From the NCBI GenBank assembly GCA_002390845.1, contig DGQT01000067.1, positions 1 through 64,000 on the forward strand: a stretch of 64,000 nt of DNA, read 5' to 3'. A program made the position numbers and the translations under genes. The stretch is from Chitinophagaceae bacterium UBA4407 (lineage in GTDB: Bacteria > Bacteroidota > Bacteroidia > Chitinophagales > Chitinophagaceae). This document shows positions 61,452-64,000 of this stretch, one piece after another (position 1 is the first letter of the stretch; every line of letters starts with the position of its first letter). The notes beneath the pieces were generated by a model, which searched no databases, was not told where the DNA came from, and saw nothing but the letters and a program-made list of their open reading frames with translations.

Positions 61452-61701
61452 GTGTTACGGGCTTTTGTAATTCTAATGTAGCATCGTTGTGTCACTCACT
61501 TGTACTTTTTGAACAGCGTTCGACAGTCGACAGTCGATAGTCAACGGTCGACCGAAGAATCAAAAGTGCAACTGTGCCATCACGAAATGAATTAGAAACA
61601 AGCTGCAAACCTTCGCTTAAATGTCGCCATGTAAAGGGAACCCTGAACCGAGCGTGGCAAGAGGCGATGCCATAAAATACTAAAGCCGACTCCAAAAAAA
61701 T
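61452..61701. repeat. complete long palindrome element with foreign right module
   Basis: L: TTGTGTTACGGGCTTTTGTA, core TTGTGTCACTCACTTGTAC at 61486-61504. The loop has GTCGACAGTCGATAGTCAAC and GGTCGACC. On the right, AAAAGTGCAACTGTGCCATC (degraded core) is followed by the 51-nt module 61611-61661 shared inversely with 42881-42931, then GAGGCGATGCCATAAAATAC and outer AAGCCGACTCCAAAAAAAT. Confidence 0.83.
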
Positions 61702-61722
61702 ATATTAAAGCAAGGTGTAAAA

Positions 61723-63543
61723 TTAAGTTGCAGAATCCTGGCTGGTTTGCAACTGGTAAAGTTCTGCATAATAACCCTTTAATGCAAGCAGTTCGCTGTG
61801 TGTGCCCTGTTCAATAATTTCGCCGTCATCTATAATCACTACCTGGTCGAAATTAAAAACCGTGAAGATGCGGTGGGTAATAAGGATGGCCGTTTTATTA
61901 TCCAGCACTGTATAAAGATTGTTGATGATCTGGTTTTCGGTTTTGGTATCAACCGCGCTTAAAGAGTCGTCAAAAATCATGATCTGCGGTTCTTTAATAA
62001 GTGCACGTGCAATGGAAATGCGTTGCTTTTGTCCACCGCTTAATGTTACACCGCGCTCACCAACAAGGGTATCGTAGCCATGATCGAGGGTTTCAATTTC
62101 TTTGTGTATGGCGGCTTGTTTTGCAGCGGTATAAACTTCTTCTGAAGAAGCCTGCTGGCTAAGCCCAAAACTAATGTTGCCAGAAACAGAATCGCTGAAA
62201 AGAAAAACATCCTGCGGCACATAACTAATACCGTTTCTTAAATGCGTTAAGGGAATTGAACGGACATCTTTTCCGTTGATGGTAATGGTGCCTTCGTCGG
62301 CATCGTAAAATCTTAACAGCAACTGCGCCAATGTTGATTTGCCACTTCCGGTGCGGCCGAGAATTAATATTTTTTCACCTTTTTTAATGGTCAGTGAAAA
62401 ATGTTTGATGGCTTTAATGCCGGTATGCGTATAAGTGAACGAAACATTATTGAACACAATATCGCCTGAAAGATCTGTGGTTTCACCAGCTGCTTCCGGC
62501 GATTGAATGGTTGGTTCGGTTTGCAGAAATTCATTCAAACGTTTTTGCGATGCCGCGGCCCGCTGTATCATGCTGGCTACTTGCCCAATAGCAGTAACGG
62601 GAAAAGAAAGCATGTTGATGTAAATAACAAACTCAACAATGATCCCTACTTTTTGTGGATCGTGCAATGCCATATTACCGCCAATAAAAATGGTAAGCAG
62701 GGTGCTCAGGCCCACCATCAGCGTCATACTTGGAAAATAGATGGCTTCTGTTTTTGCAAGCCCGACCGAGTTCTTCCGGTATTCTTCGCTGTTCTGTTTA
62801 AAAAAAAGCAGCATTGCTTTTTCCTGTACAAAAGATTTAATTACCCTTATGCCTGAATAAGATTCCTGTGCATTGGTAGTAAGATCTGAAAGCGATGCCT
62901 GAACCTTTTCGCTTTTTTTATGAATGATGGTGTTTACAAAATAAATAGTAACAGCCAGTAGCGGGAGTGGAGCCAATACTATAATGCTTAAATAGACATC
63001 TTTTCGAAACATATTTACCAAACACAAAGCGATAAGGGAGACAAGATTTACAAAATACATTACCGCAGGACCAGTGTACATGCGCACACGGCTTACATCT
63101 TCGGAAATGCGGTTCATTAAATCGCCGGTGCGATGGGTTTTAAAAAAGCCGGCATCTAATTTCTGGTAGTGATTGTACACTTCATTCTTCATATCGTATT
63201 CGATAAGGCGACTCATAACTACCAGAGTCTGTCGCATCATAAACATAAATGTGCCTCGAAGCAAAGCGAGCACCAGTATGGTAAGGCTGCAAACCAGCAC
63301 GAGGTTGGCAAAATCTAATTTTTCTACCCAGCCAACAAAAAAATCAACCACGGTATTGTACGATTCTTTAGAATGACCCACTTTGGCTCCTGGCAAATGT
63401 TGCTGCACCATATTAACCACATAGCCAGTAATTTCAGGGGCCAGCACACCAAAATAATTTGATGCGATTACGAAAAGGATGCCTATAAAAAGACGTTTGC
63501 GGTATTTCCAGAAGTATTTATTAACGGCAGAAAGCTGTTTCAA
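61723..63543 (-). CDS. ABC exporter, fused permease and ATPase (MsbA-like)
   Basis: A 606-aa half-transporter. Six-helix membrane domain about 15-325, starting KYFWKYRKRLFIGILFVIAS. ATPase about 352-595: Walker A ILILGRTGSGKSTLAQLLLR (about 385-404), Q loop ISYVPQDVFLFSDSV, signature GVTLSGGQKQRISIARALIK (about 494), Walker B QIMIFDDSLSAVDTKTENQI, switch His AILITHRIFTV. It works as a homodimer or with a sister gene outside the window; substrates may be lipids, drugs or peptides. The start is TTG; the sequence directly after it (KQLSAVNKYFWKY) is family-like, and no ATG is available nearby. Confidence 0.94.
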   Translation of the reverse strand: MKQLSAVNKYFWKYRKRLFIGILFVIASNYFGVLAPEITGYVVNMVQQHLPGAKVGHSKESYNTVVDFFVGWVEKLDFANLVLVCSLTILVLALLRGTFMFMMRQTLVVMSRLIEYDMKNEVYNHYQKLDAGFFKTHRTGDLMNRISEDVSRVRMYTGPAVMYFVNLVSLIALCLVNMFRKDVYLSIIVLAPLPLLAVTIYFVNTIIHKKSEKVQASLSDLTTNAQESYSGIRVIKSFVQEKAMLLFFKQNSEEYRKNSVGLAKTEAIYFPSMTLMVGLSTLLTIFIGGNMALHDPQKVGIIVEFVIYINMLSFPVTAIGQVASMIQRAAASQKRLNEFLQTEPTIQSPEAAGETTDLSGDIVFNNVSFTYTHTGIKAIKHFSLTIKKGEKILILGRTGSGKSTLAQLLLRFYDADEGTITINGKDVRSIPLTHLRNGISYVPQDVFLFSDSVSGNISFGLSQQASSEEVYTAAKQAAIHKEIETLDHGYDTLVGERGVTLSGGQKQRISIARALIKEPQIMIFDDSLSAVDTKTENQIINNLYTVLDNKTAILITHRIFTVFNFDQVVIIDDGEIIEQGTHSELLALKGYYAELYQLQTSQDSAT

Positions 63544-63623
63544 AAAAGGAATATTTTTTGCGAAATTACCTGATTGCTCTTTATTTTATTTGGAAGATAT
63601 TTTTAGGAACGTACTTTTGCGCC

Positions 63624-63711
63624 GGAGAGTTGGCAGAGCGGTCGATTGCGGCAGTCTTGAAAACTGTTGACTGTAACAGGTCCTGGGGTTCGAATCCCTA
63701 ACTCTCCGCCA
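63624..63711 (+). tRNA. tRNA-Ser(TGA) with encoded CCA
   Basis: Class II tRNA, 85 nt plus CCA: acceptor GGAGAGT / ACTCTCC, D region TGGCAGAGCGGTCGATTGCG, anticodon loop CTTGAAA (anticodon TGA), long variable arm GTTGACTGTAACAGGTC, T loop GGTTCGAATCC, discriminator G, CCA at 63709-63711. It is the only tRNA here with CCA in the DNA. tRNA-Ser 3' ends are frequent att sites; this one is followed by a probable integrase gene. Confidence 0.97.
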
Positions 63712-63734
63712 GATACCATTTCAAATAACATCAA

Positions 63735-63769
63735 ATCCTTGCAAACTCAATGTTTTCAAGGGTTTTTTA
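63735..63769 (+). terminator. terminator after tRNA-Ser
   Basis: ATCCTTG, a long loop (CAAACTCAATGTTTT), CAAGGGT, then TTTTTATTTGG. The stem is 7 bp with one G-T pair. The rest of 63770-63955 has no gene but contains a short repeat (TTGGGGTACTCCCCAA) at 63771-63787. Confidence 0.7.
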
Positions 63770-63955
63770 TTTGGGGTACTCCCCAAATTATTCAAAAATC
63801 CTCAAAGAAAATGGTCTAAATCGAGACCTTTTCTCCACACTTTTCAAGGTCTCGCCAAATCGCTGAAATCCTTTACCAGTCTGCATTTTGTGGATATTTT
63901 GTTGGCTTAAAATACCAATAAATTTAGTAAATTTATAACCATAAATCGGACGAAA

Positions 63956-64000
63956 ATGAACAACGCAATGCACCTGTCTTTTCAGGTAAAATCTTCAAAA
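63956..64000 (+). CDS. partial CDS, probable site-specific integrase N-terminus
   Basis: Only 15 codons fit in the window: MNNAMHLSFQVKSSK. The order S-F-Q-V-K-S-S-K looks like the start of the arm-binding domain of Bacteroidota tyrosine integrases, which usually runs F-x-x-K-x-x-K-x-N-K-D-G. The position 245 bp behind a tRNA-Ser gene, facing away from it, is the usual place for an island integrase. Short evidence, so this remains a guess. Confidence 0.4.
   Translation, partial: MNNAMHLSFQVKSSK

Overview
The window looks like a chromosomal segment of a Bacteroidota bacterium, most likely family Chitinophagaceae. This is inferred from moderate-to-low GC, AT-rich ribosome-binding regions, promoter-like TAnnTTTG boxes, a TonB receptor with a carboxypeptidase-regulatory domain, a 7TM-DISM kinase, a TSP3-repeat OmpA protein and several TTG starts. 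I could run no database search, so family names come from recognised motifs.

Layout. 0-3.5 kb: an AT-rich accessory block (SnoaL-like protein, alpha/beta hydrolase, AraC regulator, orphan 175-aa protein) delimited by two long imperfect palindromes that resemble integron attC sites. 3.8-13.4 kb: arylsulfotransferase lipoprotein, TonB receptor, EVE protein, two lipoproteins, sirtuin, cupin, NDH-2. 13.7-19.4 kb: histidine catabolism (MarR, HutH, HutU) interrupted by a RelE/ParE toxin-antitoxin pair and an orphan 403-aa gene; HutU carries an in-frame palindrome-derived insertion. 19.6-30.3 kb: DinB, DoxX, DMT transporter, polyprenol-phosphate mannosyltransferase-like enzyme, exonuclease, YHS protein, a 1316-aa PAS/GAF kinase, VOC and GNAT proteins. 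30.7-39.1 kb: serine hydrolase, FAD sugar oxidase, orphan lipoprotein, esterase, RNase Z, glycosyltransferase. 39.4-52.3 kb: tRNA-Gly, tRNA-Leu, PEP carboxylase, Hsp15, TrmD, adenine deaminase, methyltransferase, tRNA-Gln, FabH, dihydrolipoyl dehydrogenase, OmpA protein. 52.5-59.6 kb: a probable sugar-acid group (IlvD/Edd dehydratase, sensor kinase, ACS-type MFS transporter, TIM-barrel isomerase). 60-64 kb: exonuclease III, a small outer-membrane-like protein, an ABC exporter, then tRNA-Ser followed by what looks like the first codons of a tyrosine integrase, so a genomic island may begin at the right edge.

The most striking feature is a dispersed family of long inverted-repeat elements, about 28 loci, that fills most intergenic gaps. 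Each arm has an outer end (T-run, then GAGCCGGGCTGAAG), a roughly 17-nt spacer, and a core TTGCGTCGCACACTTGTAC or its variant TTGTGTCACTCACTTGTAC. The arms occur either as complete hairpins of about 150-340 bp or as separated left (L) and right (R) arms that enclose one or more genes. Along the window L precedes R with almost perfect bracket order. Loops and arms carry further nested palindromes. At 34.0-35.6 kb the two arms match each other over about 100 nt and enclose a single orphan lipoprotein gene. I see no transposase in the window. The family may be a non-autonomous mobile palindrome whose centre repeatedly accepts new DNA; this is my main candidate for an undescribed system.
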